NCBI GenBank assembly: GCA_934352055.1
Contig: CAKRJY010000013.1
Span: 13,585-77,584 of the forward strand
Reading direction: 5' to 3'
DNA: 64,000 nt
DNA from: an uncultured Lachnospiraceae bacterium
Lineage (GTDB): Bacteria > Bacillota > Clostridia > Lachnospirales > Lachnospiraceae
The notes under the pieces were generated by a model. That model was not told the origin of the DNA, ran no database searches, and was given only the letters and a program-made list of their open reading frames with translations. Shown piece by piece: positions 17,433-26,526 of this stretch (the first letter of the stretch is position 1; each line of letters opens with the position of its first letter). The translations under genes were made by a program, and so were the position numbers.

Positions 17433-19298
17433 ATGAAGATTAGAATCGGTGATTTTGAAAGATATGGAACAAAAAAGACGACAGATGGTATGATGTTTAC
17501 CTTTGCACTTTCTACAGAGGAGGATTGTGCCATCTGTTTGTATGACCGTAAGAATAAAACGCTTATAGAGGAAATTGCGCTGCCAGAGGCTTATCGTATT
17601 GGTCAGGTATACTCTGTGGAACTTATAGGCAGTAAATGGGAACGTTATTGTTATCGTATACGACAGGGAAAGCAGCTGTTTGTGGATCCTTATGCGCGAA
17701 GCATTGCAGGACGTGAAGTCTGGAATGATACGATGCGTTTTGGACAGGATGACGGATGCTATGGTGCATTTGATGTGACCTATGAACTGCCGGCACAGCG
17801 CGGACGATGGATTAAAGCCCAGGACATGGTAATGTACAAACTACATATGCGTGGTTTTACCATGCAGCATGGTTTTAAGAATTCAGAAAAAGGGACAGAT
17901 GCCGGGATTTTAGCCGGGCTTTCATATTTGCAGAAGCTTGGGATCACTTCTTTGGAGTTTCAGCCATTTTATGAATTTGAGGAAGTGTTCTACGAAAAAA
18001 GCCAGAACATCGATGAAAATGGAGATAGTCTTGTTACATGTGTTCCACAGGAAAAAACAAATTACTGGGGCTATGGTGATGCTTATTATTTTGCTCCAAA
18101 AGCATCTTATTTTGGAGGGGTACAAGCCCCACAGCGCTGCCGTACGATGATTAAAAAAATTCATGAGGCCGGCATGGAAGTCATCATGGAAATTGCATTT
18201 TCGGCAGAAACCTCACAGGAGTTGATGATGGATTGCCTGTGGTATTGGGTAAGTCATTATGGTGTGGATGGCTTCCATTTGTTGGGCTGTCATGTTCCGA
18301 CAGAACAGCTGATTGCATCACCACGGTTTCGGGATACAAAGATTTTTGTGGAGACCATTCCGGAAAGTTGTCAGCAGCAAAAAGAACATAAACATATTTT
18401 TCAATACAAAGATGATTTTTTGTATGTAGGGCGTCAGCTCCAAAATCATATGCAGGGTTCTATGGTGCAGTTTACTAATTTCTTACGTCGCCAGAATGCG
18501 TCGTATGGTTTTGTAAATTATATGGCAAATACAACGGGATTTACACTGTATGATTCCTATTGCTATGGGGAAAAGCACAACCAGGATAATGGGGAAGAAA
18601 ACCGCGATGGCAATAATTTTAACTGTAGTTTTAATTATGGAGCTGAAGGAATTTCCAAAAATAAACAAATTCAGAAGATGCGTTATATGCAGGTGAAAAA
18701 TGGTCTTTGTATGACTTTGCTTGCACAGGCAGTGCCATTGATCTGTGGCGGAGATGAGTGTCTGAATTCACAGGAAGGAAATAACAATCCGTATTGTCAG
18801 GATAATGCGATTGGCTGGGTTCAGTATAGAACACGCAGTGCAGATGCAAAGGCATTGACGTCTTTTTTGACAAATCTGATTGCTTTTCGAAAGGAACATC
18901 GTGTGCTTCGGCAGGAAAACGCCATGCGTTTTACCGATTACTGTCATGTAGGCATGCCGGATTTATCCTATCATGGGGCAGAACCATGGCTGATGCATAT
19001 TGGAGATGAACAAAAGGCGATAGGTATCTTGTATACGGGACATTATGTAAAAGAAGAGGAAGATGTATATGTGGCATACAATTTCCATTATGAGAGAGCA
19101 AGAATTTCATTGCCAAGTCTATCCAAAGAAAAGGAGTGGATGCAGGTAATGAATACAGCGGATCGCTCGACAGATGATTTTGTTCCGCAACCGATAGAAG
19201 AACAAAGATGTGTGGAAGTGGCACCACAATCCATATCCATACTGATTTCTTGTTTTCGTGAGGGAAAGGAGTATAATGAAAGCGTTAGAACACTTTAA
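17433..19298 (+). CDS. GH13 glycogen-debranching (GlgX/pullulanase)-like protein lacking catalytic residues
   Basis: 621 aa. An N-terminal CBM48-like beta domain precedes a GlgX/isoamylase-type barrel: YKLHMRGFT, WGYGDAYYFAPKASYF and the debranching-enzyme block CYGEKHNQDNGEENRDGNN with NCSFNYGAEG. However, region II reads VDGFHLLGC, where the family has GFRFD, so the nucleophile position is Leu284. The NHD of region IV reads N366-T367-T368. The general acid Glu307 (IFVETI) remains. The protein therefore looks like a GH13 fold that has lost nucleophile and transition-state stabiliser; it may bind glucan or regulate rather than cleave. SD AAGGGG. It has its own promoter, with the DUF5662-like gene immediately downstream. 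Confidence 0.8.
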   Translation: MKIRIGDFERYGTKKTTDGMMFTFALSTEEDCAICLYDRKNKTLIEEIALPEAYRIGQVYSVELIGSKWERYCYRIRQGKQLFVDPYARSIAGREVWNDTMRFGQDDGCYGAFDVTYELPAQRGRWIKAQDMVMYKLHMRGFTMQHGFKNSEKGTDAGILAGLSYLQKLGITSLEFQPFYEFEEVFYEKSQNIDENGDSLVTCVPQEKTNYWGYGDAYYFAPKASYFGGVQAPQRCRTMIKKIHEAGMEVIMEIAFSAETSQELMMDCLWYWVSHYGVDGFHLLGCHVPTEQLIASPRFRDTKIFVETIPESCQQQKEHKHIFQYKDDFLYVGRQLQNHMQGSMVQFTNFLRRQNASYGFVNYMANTTGFTLYDSYCYGEKHNQDNGEENRDGNNFNCSFNYGAEGISKNKQIQKMRYMQVKNGLCMTLLAQAVPLICGGDECLNSQEGNNNPYCQDNAIGWVQYRTRSADAKALTSFLTNLIAFRKEHRVLRQENAMRFTDYCHVGMPDLSYHGAEPWLMHIGDEQKAIGILYTGHYVKEEEDVYVAYNFHYERARISLPSLSKEKEWMQVMNTADRSTDDFVPQPIEEQRCVEVAPQSISILISCFREGKEYNESVRTL

Positions 19299-19809
19299 GA
19301 CAATTACGCATCATAGACATCTTGTGATGGGGTATTGTTTTAAATTAGGTTTATATAAACAAGGATTATTGCATGATCTTTCAAAGTATGCACCGGTAGA
19401 ATTTTTGGTGGGATGTAAATACTATCAGGGAACACGCAGCCCTAATAATGCAGAGAGAGAAGCAACAGGCGTATCCATGGCATGGCTGCACCACAAAGGA
19501 CGCAATAAGCATCATTTTGAATATTGGATTGACTATGGAATGCCACCGGCAGATGGTATGATAGGGATGAAAATGCCAACCCGCTATGTGATGGAAATGT
19601 TTGTAGACCGCATTGCAGCTAGTCGGAATTATATGAAAGAGGATTATACCGATGCCAGTGCGTTGGCATATTATCGCAAAGGATGTCACAAATACATCAT
19701 ACATCCGGAGACAGCAGCATTATTAGAAAGATTACTTGTTATGCTCGCAGAAAAGGGCGAGGAAGAGACATTTTCTTATGTAAGACGTGAAGTTTTACAT
19801 AATATATAG
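19276..19809 (+). CDS. DUF5662-like protein
   Basis: 177 aa from ATG 19276, chosen because AAGGAG sits just upstream; a GTG at 19258 would overlap the preceding gene and lacks an SD. The N-terminal part has a histidine-rich pattern (HHRHLV, then LLHDLSKYAP, then AWLHHKGRNKHHFEYW). This resembles a metal-binding HD-type arrangement, and I associate it with the DUF5662 family. A hydrolase role is possible but unproven. It follows the GH13-like gene and precedes trpS by 28 bases. Confidence 0.7.
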   Translation: MKALEHFKTITHHRHLVMGYCFKLGLYKQGLLHDLSKYAPVEFLVGCKYYQGTRSPNNAEREATGVSMAWLHHKGRNKHHFEYWIDYGMPPADGMIGMKMPTRYVMEMFVDRIAASRNYMKEDYTDASALAYYRKGCHKYIIHPETAALLERLLVMLAEKGEEETFSYVRREVLHNI

Positions 19810-19837
19810 ATTTAGGAGAGAAGAGAGGAATTAGAAA

Positions 19838-20842
19838 ATGGAAAAAGAAAAGAAAATACTTTATAGCGGTATGCAGGCAACAGGAACATTGACCTTAGGA
19901 AATTACTTGGGAGCATTGAAAAACTGGGTAAATTTATGTGATGAATATGAGTGCTTTTATGGAGTAATGGATTTACATTCCCTGACCGTTCGCCAGAATC
20001 CGACAGAATTCCGTCAGAACGCAAGAAAGCTATATGCACTGTATGTTGCAGCTGGTTTGGATCCGGAAAAGAACTGTATTTATTACCAGTCACATGTGCC
20101 GGCACATGCACAGCTGGGATGGGTGCTGGATTGCTTTACCTACATGGGTGAATTAAATCGTATGACACAGTTTAAGGATAAAGCGGCAAAACATGCGGAT
20201 AATATCAACGCAGGGCTTTATACCTATCCGGTATTGATGGCAGCTGACATTTTGTTGTATCAGGCTGATGTGGTACCGGTTGGTATTGATCAGAAGCAGC
20301 ACTTAGAGATTACAAGAGACATTGCAGAACGTTTTAATAATCTTTATGGAGAGGTATTTACAGTACCGGAAGCTTATTTTGGAAAGAATAGTGCAAAGGT
20401 TATGAGTTTGCAGGATCCAACAAGAAAGATGTCAAAGTCAGACGAAAACGTGAATGCAACCATTATGTTATTGGACGATAAAGATACCATCATCCGCAAG
20501 TTTAAGCGTGCTGTCACAGATTCTGAGGCTGAGGTACGTTATGGTGAAGATAAGCCTGGTATCAGCAATCTTATGGATATCTATGGTTGTGTGACAGGAA
20601 AGACAAACGATGAAATTACAGCAGAATTTGCCGGAAAAGGTTATGGTGACTTTAAGCTTGCCGTGGGTGAAACTGTTGCAGATGAACTTGCACCATTACA
20701 AAAACGCTATGACGAATTATTAAAAGATAAGGCATATATTGAAAACTGTATCAAGGAAAATGATGCAAAGGCAGCTTATTTTGCAAATAAGACATTGCGT
20801 AAAGTGCATAAAAAAATTGGCCTGACAGAAATGATTCGATAA
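19838..20842 (+). CDS. trpS: Tryptophanyl-tRNA synthetase
   Basis: 334 aa, the normal bacterial TrpRS length, a class I synthetase that joins Trp to tRNA-Trp. The opening YSGMQATGTLTLGNYLGALKNW carries the HIGH-equivalent. MDLHSLTV, YPVLMAADILLYQADVVPVG and PTRKMSKSDEN (KMSKS loop) are all intact. The upstream AGGAGAGAAGAGAGG provides the SD. No T-box is visible; the upstream gap is only 28 bases, so it probably reads through from the DUF5662-like gene. Confidence 0.97.
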   Translation: MEKEKKILYSGMQATGTLTLGNYLGALKNWVNLCDEYECFYGVMDLHSLTVRQNPTEFRQNARKLYALYVAAGLDPEKNCIYYQSHVPAHAQLGWVLDCFTYMGELNRMTQFKDKAAKHADNINAGLYTYPVLMAADILLYQADVVPVGIDQKQHLEITRDIAERFNNLYGEVFTVPEAYFGKNSAKVMSLQDPTRKMSKSDENVNATIMLLDDKDTIIRKFKRAVTDSEAEVRYGEDKPGISNLMDIYGCVTGKTNDEITAEFAGKGYGDFKLAVGETVADELAPLQKRYDELLKDKAYIENCIKENDAKAAYFANKTLRKVHKKIGLTEMIR

Positions 20843-20856
20843 TTTTAGAGTGGAAA

Positions 20857-20886
20857 GGCACTTGCAAGGGGGTGCACACATACAAT
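20857..20886 (+). promoter_or_regulatory. Candidate SigE promoter of sigK
   Basis: A -10 CATACAAT (20879-20886) matches the SigE consensus. A partial -35 GGCACTTG (20857-20864) lies exactly 14 bases upstream. SigE control of sigK is known from B. subtilis, which supports this reading. Confidence 0.5.
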
Positions 20887-20911
20887 ATAAAAAATGATTT
20901 TCTGAGGCGAC

Positions 20912-21541
20912 ATGAAAACATTTTTATCCCCCTTGACCACGGAAGAGGAAAAGATGCTTTTGCAACAGATGGCGGATGGCGATTTGGAGGCAAAAGCCAG
21001 CTTGATCGAACACAATATGCGTTTGGTGGCACATGTCGCTAAGAAATACTATAGTCCCAATGAAGATCCGGAAGATTTGTTATCTATTGGGACGATTGGA
21101 CTATTAAAGGCAGTTGATACTTATGATGGTACGAAGGGATATAAGCTTGTGACGTACGCGGCGAGATGCATCGATAATGAGTTACTGATGTATTTTCGCT
21201 GTCGTAAAAAACAGGCAAAAGACGTATCTTTGTATGAGCCAATTGGATGTGACAAGGAAGGCAATCAGATTCGGCTGTACGATGTTTTAGAACAGGAGCC
21301 GATTGATGTGGCATCGCAGATGGATCAGAAAAATGATTTACTGCGCCTGCACTGCCTCATGCCACAGGTGTTAAATGACAGAGAACGCCAAATTATAGAA
21401 AAACGCTATGGGTTGTACCGGGAGCATCCGGCAACACAGAAAGAGATTGCAAAACAGATGGGGATTTCACGTTCCTATGTGTCGCGCATTGAGAAAAGAG
21501 CCTTGGAAAAGCTGCGGATGGCTCTTATGACAAATTCATAA
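20912..21541 (+). CDS. sigK: Sporulation sigma factor SigK-like, without pro-sequence
   Basis: 209 aa sigma-70-family factor. Region 2 reads LIEHNMRLVAHVAKKYY ... EDLLSIGTIGLLKAVDTYD ... TYAARCIDNELLMYFR. The linker DVSLYEPIGCDKEGNQI is SigK/SigE-type. Region 4 ends ISRSYVSRIEKRALEKLRMAL, as in SigK. It should direct late mother-cell transcription during sporulation. There is no membrane-binding pro-sequence: an in-frame TGA at 20903 lies only two codons before the ATG, so the factor is made in mature form. The coding region is uninterrupted (no skin-like element). An intrinsic terminator follows. Confidence 0.9.
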   Translation: MKTFLSPLTTEEEKMLLQQMADGDLEAKASLIEHNMRLVAHVAKKYYSPNEDPEDLLSIGTIGLLKAVDTYDGTKGYKLVTYAARCIDNELLMYFRCRKKQAKDVSLYEPIGCDKEGNQIRLYDVLEQEPIDVASQMDQKNDLLRLHCLMPQVLNDRERQIIEKRYGLYREHPATQKEIAKQMGISRSYVSRIEKRALEKLRMALMTNS

Positions 21542-21550
21542 TTAGTTCTT

Positions 21551-21592
21551 GAAAAAGGTGAAATTTATGTTATGATAATTTCATCTTTTTTC
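21551..21592 (+). terminator. Intrinsic terminator after sigK
   Basis: GAAAAAGGTGAAATT pairs with AATTTCATCTTTTTTC around a short AT-rich loop, with a T-run in the right arm. It separates sigK from comM. Confidence 0.7.
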
Positions 21593-21655
21593 GTTATATC
21601 GTCGTTTCGACGAAATTTCCAAACATAGAATACAAGAGAATATGAGGAAAGGTTT

Positions 21656-23203
21656 ATGTATAGTGTAGTACAAACAGCAGTCCTTTTAGGTATTGATGCA
21701 AGGATGGTGTCTGTGGAAGCAGATATCAGTAATGGTTTACCTATGTTTGAAATGGTGGGACTACTGGCGTCAGAAGTACGCGAATCGAAAGAACGAGTGA
21801 GAACAGCACTTAAAAACTGTGGGTATGAATTACCGATCAAACGGATTACCGTGAATCTTGCACCGGCAAATGTAAGAAAATCCGGTTCGGGTTTTGATCT
21901 TCCTGTGGCGGTGGCAGTACTGGCTGCAATGGGTGTTTTTTCTACGGAGGAGTTACCGGAAATATTCTTTGCCGGAGAGATTTCCTTAGAAGGAAGAATT
22001 ATTGGTGTAAATGGTGTTTTACCGATGGTGATTTGTGCGCGAGAGGCAGGTATAACGACCTGTGTGGTTGCAAAAGAAAATGAGAAGGAGGCAGCACTCG
22101 TACCGGGTATAACGGTTATTGGTGTTTCCCATTTACAGGAGGTTGTCGCTTTTTTACAGGGAGAAAAACGACAGTCGTCAGAAGATGCTACAGGTATCTT
22201 ACAGCAAAAAGAAATTATTGTGCAGCCATCTTCCCATGATTTTTCACAGATTAATGGGCAAAAACTTTTGAAAAGAGCATGTGAAGTGGCAATATCCGGC
22301 ATGCATAATATGCTCATGGTGGGACCGCCCGGTGCAGGAAAAACGATGGTGGCTAAGTGCATACCGACAATTTTGCCGCCAATGAGTGAGGAAGAACAGC
22401 TGGAAGTATCGAAAATCTATAGTGTATGTGGTGTACTCAAAGAGGCAGATCATTTGATCAGCACACGACCATTTCGCAGTCCGCATCATACGATTACGGA
22501 GCAGGGATTGATCGGAGGGGGAAATGTGGTACATCCGGGAGAAATTTCATTGGCACATGGTGGTGTGTTATTTTTGGACGAATTGACAGAATTTAAAAAG
22601 AGTACGTTAGAGGTCTTACGGCAGCCATTAGAAGATAAACAGGTCTGCGTATCGCGTGTGAGCGGAAATTACTGTTTCCCGGCTGATTTTGTCCTGGTTG
22701 CAGCCATGAATCCCTGTAATTGTGGTTATTATCCGGATCTTTCCCGCTGTAATTGCACTAGGCAGTCACTTTTGCGCTACCACAATAAATTGAGTCAGCC
22801 ACTTCTGGATCGCATCGACTTATGTGTGGAGGCAGCAGGTGTTGGCTTCCATGATTTGACAACAAAGAAGGGAAAGAATGAAAGTTCGGCTGTTATTCGT
22901 GAGCGCGTGTGTCGTATGCATATGCTACAGCGCGAACGTTTTGCAGGAACTGGTATCCGTTATAATAGCCAGATTCCGGCGGAGAAAATGGATGTGTACT
23001 GTCCTCTTTTAGAAGAAGAGGAAGCATATATGGAAGCTGTTTTTGAGCAGTTGGCACTGACAGCGCGAACGTATCATAAACTGCTTCGTGTTGCCAGAAC
23101 AATAGCGGATATGGATGGAAGTGATTATATTTTGTGTAAACATTTACAGGAGGCAGTCTGGTATCGTGGCATGCAAAAAAATTATTGGGAGAAAATCTTA
23201 TGA
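21656..23203 (+). CDS. comM: YifB/ComM family Mg-chelatase-like AAA+ ATPase
   Basis: 515 aa. The N-terminal ChlI-like domain begins YSVVQTAVLLGIDARMVSVEADISNGLPMF (shown in part) with FDLPVAVAVLAA. The central AAA+ module has Walker A VGPPGAGKTMVAK near residue 222 and Walker B GVLFLDELTEF near 300, followed by AAMNPCNCGYYPD and a four-cysteine segment. The C-terminal helical domain contains RTYHKLLRVARTIADMDGS. ComM homologues promote branch migration during natural transformation, and the next gene is dprA, another recombination/uptake factor. SD GAGGAAAGG. Confidence 0.93.
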   Translation: MYSVVQTAVLLGIDARMVSVEADISNGLPMFEMVGLLASEVRESKERVRTALKNCGYELPIKRITVNLAPANVRKSGSGFDLPVAVAVLAAMGVFSTEELPEIFFAGEISLEGRIIGVNGVLPMVICAREAGITTCVVAKENEKEAALVPGITVIGVSHLQEVVAFLQGEKRQSSEDATGILQQKEIIVQPSSHDFSQINGQKLLKRACEVAISGMHNMLMVGPPGAGKTMVAKCIPTILPPMSEEEQLEVSKIYSVCGVLKEADHLISTRPFRSPHHTITEQGLIGGGNVVHPGEISLAHGGVLFLDELTEFKKSTLEVLRQPLEDKQVCVSRVSGNYCFPADFVLVAAMNPCNCGYYPDLSRCNCTRQSLLRYHNKLSQPLLDRIDLCVEAAGVGFHDLTTKKGKNESSAVIRERVCRMHMLQRERFAGTGIRYNSQIPAEKMDVYCPLLEEEEAYMEAVFEQLALTARTYHKLLRVARTIADMDGSDYILCKHLQEAVWYRGMQKNYWEKIL

Positions 23204-24285
23204 AATATAAATATTGGTGGATGCAATTGCAAGGTCTGGGAAATCGTACAAAAAGAGTGATGTTAGAGCATTATAAGAGCGCAAAAAATATTTTCTTGTT
23301 ATCAGAAAAAACATTGCAGGAGGATGGAATTCTCGATGAAAAGCAACGGATAAGGTTTTTAAAAGCAAGGGAGTTGTGCGATCTGGATGTGCTATATCAG
23401 GCTTTTTTAGAGACCGGACAATCGTTTGTTACGTTGGAAGATGCAGAATATCCCTACTATTTAAAAGAGGTATTTGATGCGCCTTATGGTATGTATGTGC
23501 GTGGAGAGCTTCCGGATACGAAAAAGATTGTGGCGATGGTCGGTGCAAGGGGATGTAGTGCTTATGGTAAAAAAATTGCGCAGGAACTGGCATATTTTCT
23601 TGGCAAAAACGGTTATGTTGTCATTAGCGGAATGGCAAGGGGCATAGACGCGTATGCGCATATTGGCTGTTTGCAGGCGCGTGCGAAGACAATTGCAGTA
23701 CTTGGCTGTGGCGTGGATGTATGTTATCCGGCGGAACACAGAAGGCTCTATGAACAGATCATAAGTGAGGGATGTGTACTTTCAGAATACGCGCCGGGAA
23801 GTAAGCCGATTGCCCGGCAGTTTCCTCCTAGGAATCGTATTATCAGCGGAATGGCAAGATATGTTGTTGTCGTGGAAGCAAAAGAGAAAAGTGGATCTTT
23901 GATTACGACAGACTTTGCACTGGAACAGGGGAAAGATATTTATGTAGTGCCAGGGCGAATGACGGATGCTTTGAGTACCGGATGCAACCGTCTGATCGCG
24001 CAGGGAGCAGGCATTATTACCTCTTATGAACAGTTTTTACAGGAAATAGAAGAGACGCAATTAACCGATCTGACATGTGGAGGCGCGTTCACATCAAATG
24101 AAATTCTCCTTGAAAAAGATGAATTGTTGGTGTATAGTTGCTTTGATTTCTATCCCAAGAGCATAGAAGATGTATTACAGGAGACAGGCTTAGAGTTACT
24201 TTATCTGTTATCGGTCATTATGCAGCTATGCGACAAAGGGATGCTGCGGGAATGTTTTAAGAATCAATATATCCGTATGAAATAA
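23200..24285 (+). CDS. dprA: DNA processing protein DprA
   Basis: 361 aa from ATG 23200, which overlaps the comM stop (ATGA) and has GGGAGA upstream; an in-frame TTG at 23185 is less likely. An N-terminal helical part precedes the Rossmann-like DprA core: MVGARGCSAYGKKIA, ISGMARGIDAYAHIG, VLGCGVDVCYPAEHRRLY, FPPRNRIISGMA, EAKEKSGSLITTDFALEQGK and GCNRLIAQGA. The C-terminal 90 residues form the small winged-helix-like tail. DprA binds incoming single-stranded DNA and loads RecA. Coupled with comM and topA. Confidence 0.95.
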   Translation: MKYKYWWMQLQGLGNRTKRVMLEHYKSAKNIFLLSEKTLQEDGILDEKQRIRFLKARELCDLDVLYQAFLETGQSFVTLEDAEYPYYLKEVFDAPYGMYVRGELPDTKKIVAMVGARGCSAYGKKIAQELAYFLGKNGYVVISGMARGIDAYAHIGCLQARAKTIAVLGCGVDVCYPAEHRRLYEQIISEGCVLSEYAPGSKPIARQFPPRNRIISGMARYVVVVEAKEKSGSLITTDFALEQGKDIYVVPGRMTDALSTGCNRLIAQGAGIITSYEQFLQEIEETQLTDLTCGGAFTSNEILLEKDELLVYSCFDFYPKSIEDVLQETGLELLYLLSVIMQLCDKGMLRECFKNQYIRMK

Positions 24286-24309
24286 AGGATGATATATAAG
24301 GAGAACGTA

Positions 24310-26391
24310 ATGGCAAAATATCTTGTGATCGTGGAATCACCGGCAAAAGTAAAAACCATTAAGAAATTTTTGGGGAAAAATTATGAGGTTATGGCATCAA
24401 ATGGACATGTGAGAGATCTTCCAAAATCCCAGTTGGGATTTGACCCGGCAAATGATTATGAGCCGAAATACATCACAATTCGTGGCAAAGGAGAGCTTTT
24501 AGCAGGCCTTCGTAAAGAAGCAAAAAAGGCAGATCGTATTTATCTCGCAACTGACCCGGACCGCGAGGGAGAAGCAATTTCATGGCATTTAACGAATGCA
24601 CTGAAATTGGAAGGAAAAGATGTTAAGCGTATTACGTTTAATGAGATTACAAAAACAGCAGTAAAAAATTCTTTGAAGAATCCACGCCAGATTGATATGA
24701 ATCTGGTAGATGCGCAGCAGGCAAGAAGAATGCTGGATCGTATGGTGGGTTATAAAATCAGTCCGCTGTTGTGGGCAAAAGTAAAAAGAGGTCTTTCTGC
24801 TGGCCGTGTACAGTCGGTAGCACTTCGCATTATCTGTGACAGAGAAGAGGAAATTGAAGCATTTATTCCACAGGAATATTATACACTTGATGTCATCTTA
24901 GATAATCTGGATACAAAGAAACAGCTCGTTGCCAAGTTTTATGGAGATAAAAATGGCAAATTAGATATTGGTGACAAGGCATCATTGGATAAAATCATGG
25001 ATGAGCTGCAGTCGGCAACTTATCGGGTAGATAATATTAAAACGGGCAAACGTGAGAAAAAGGCACCGTTGCCATTTACGACAAGTACGTTACAACAGGA
25101 AGCATCAAAGGCATTAAATTTCTCTATACAAAAAACAATGCGTATCGCACAGCAGTTATACGAAGGCGTGGATGTTAAAGGCACGGGAACGGTCGGTCTG
25201 ATTACTTATTTGCGTACAGACTCGACCAGAGTATCTGATGAGGCAAAGAGTGCAGCAATTTCCTTTATTTCAGAAAACTATGGCGAAGATTATCTGCAGG
25301 AAGGCGCAGCAAAAGCCAAGGTAAATGGAACAAAGGTACAGGATGCGCATGAGGCAATTCGTCCTTCTGATATTACGAGAATACCATCTGAAATTAAGGA
25401 TTCTCTTTCAAGAGATCAGTTCCGTCTGTATCAGCTGATCTGGAAACGTTTTGTTGCAAGTCAGATGAGTAATGCTTTATATGAGACAGTGAATGTGAAA
25501 ATTGCTGCAAAGGATTATCGTTTCACCGTATCGGATTCCAAACGTGTATTTGACGGTTTTATGCTCGTATATACCGCATCGGATGAAGAAAAAGAAGATA
25601 AAAAGTTAAGTGCACATGCAATTACAGAAGATACGAAATTAGAATTTTCTGCATTTGAAGAAAAACAGCACTTTACGCAGCCGGCACCACACTTTACAGA
25701 AGCATCACTGGTGCATACATTAGAAGAACTTGGCATCGGACGCCCAAGTACATATTCACCAATCATTTCAACTCTGCTGAAACGAAGATATATTACAAAA
25801 GAAGCAAAAAATATCTTTGTAACGGAATTGGGTGAAGTAGTTAACAGTATTATGAAGGAATCCTTCCCATCAATTGTAGATGAGCATTTTACTGCAAATA
25901 TGGAAGGTCTTTTGGATCAAATAGAAGAAGGCAATGTGGCATGGAAATCTGTCATCAGTAATTTCTATCCGGATTTGGATGAGGCTGTCAAAGTCGCTGA
26001 GAATCAATTACAGAAAGTTAAGATTGAAGATGAAGTTACAGATGTAATCTGCGAAGAATGTGGCAGAAATATGGTTGTGAAATATGGCCCTCACGGAAAG
26101 TTCTTAGCTTGTCCGGGATTCCCGGAGTGTCGCAACACCAAGCCATATTTAGAGAAAATTGGCGTGGCATGTCCAAAATGCGGCAAGGATATTGTTATGA
26201 AAAAATCCAAAAAGGGAAGACGATTCTATGGCTGTGAGAACAACCCGGATTGTGACTTTATGTCATGGGCAAGACCGGTGGCAAAGCCATGTCCAAAATG
26301 TGGTGGTTATATGGTGCGCAAGGGAAATAAACTGGTTTGTGCCAACGAAGAGTGTCGTCATGTGGAGGCAGCAACGACAGAGGAAGATTAA
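24310..26391 (+). CDS. topA: DNA topoisomerase I (type IA)
   Basis: 693 aa from ATG 24310 (SD AAGGAG); an in-frame ATG at 24289 would add seven residues but lacks an SD. Toprim domain: YLVIVESPAKVKTIKKFLG and ATDPDREGEAISWHL (acidic metal site). The catalytic region contains GLITYLRTDSTRVS with the active-site Tyr. GRPSTYSPIISTLLKRRYI is standard. Three zinc-ribbon units end the protein (CEECGRN...CPGFPEC; CPKCGKD...CENNPDC; CPKCGGY...CANEEC). It relaxes negative supercoils. It lies directly after dprA, as in B. subtilis. Confidence 0.97.
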   Translation: MAKYLVIVESPAKVKTIKKFLGKNYEVMASNGHVRDLPKSQLGFDPANDYEPKYITIRGKGELLAGLRKEAKKADRIYLATDPDREGEAISWHLTNALKLEGKDVKRITFNEITKTAVKNSLKNPRQIDMNLVDAQQARRMLDRMVGYKISPLLWAKVKRGLSAGRVQSVALRIICDREEEIEAFIPQEYYTLDVILDNLDTKKQLVAKFYGDKNGKLDIGDKASLDKIMDELQSATYRVDNIKTGKREKKAPLPFTTSTLQQEASKALNFSIQKTMRIAQQLYEGVDVKGTGTVGLITYLRTDSTRVSDEAKSAAISFISENYGEDYLQEGAAKAKVNGTKVQDAHEAIRPSDITRIPSEIKDSLSRDQFRLYQLIWKRFVASQMSNALYETVNVKIAAKDYRFTVSDSKRVFDGFMLVYTASDEEKEDKKLSAHAITEDTKLEFSAFEEKQHFTQPAPHFTEASLVHTLEELGIGRPSTYSPIISTLLKRRYITKEAKNIFVTELGEVVNSIMKESFPSIVDEHFTANMEGLLDQIEEGNVAWKSVISNFYPDLDEAVKVAENQLQKVKIEDEVTDVICEECGRNMVVKYGPHGKFLACPGFPECRNTKPYLEKIGVACPKCGKDIVMKKSKKGRRFYGCENNPDCDFMSWARPVAKPCPKCGGYMVRKGNKLVCANEECRHVEAATTEED

Positions 26392-26434
26392 TTTGAATAT
26401 TCTGTGATTATACACAATTCATGCAAGTATGTGC

Positions 26435-26449
26435 AATTTTCAGAAAACT
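26435..26449. promoter_or_regulatory. CodY box upstream of codY
   Basis: AATTTTCAGAAAACT matches the published 15-base CodY consensus AATTTTCWGAAAATT at 14 of 15 positions. It ends one base before the -35 hexamer of the codY promoter, which suggests autoregulation. Confidence 0.75.
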
Positions 26450-26450
26450 A

Positions 26451-26479
26451 TTGTAATTGTTATGCGATTATGCTAAAAT
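26451..26479 (+). promoter_or_regulatory. Sigma-A promoter of codY
   Basis: TTGTAA (26451-26456), a 17-base spacer and TAAAAT (26474-26479). It lies about 48 bases before the codY ATG and directly next to the CodY box. Confidence 0.65.
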
Positions 26480-26526
26480 CTGTATAGTTGTTGGCAAATG
26501 TAGTTTGTGGCACGAGGAGGAAGCAC

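Noticed and set aside
21599..21613. TCGTCG-TTT-CGACGA palindrome before comM as an operator
   Set aside because: Short, close to the sigK terminator, and no promoter or repeated copy supports it.
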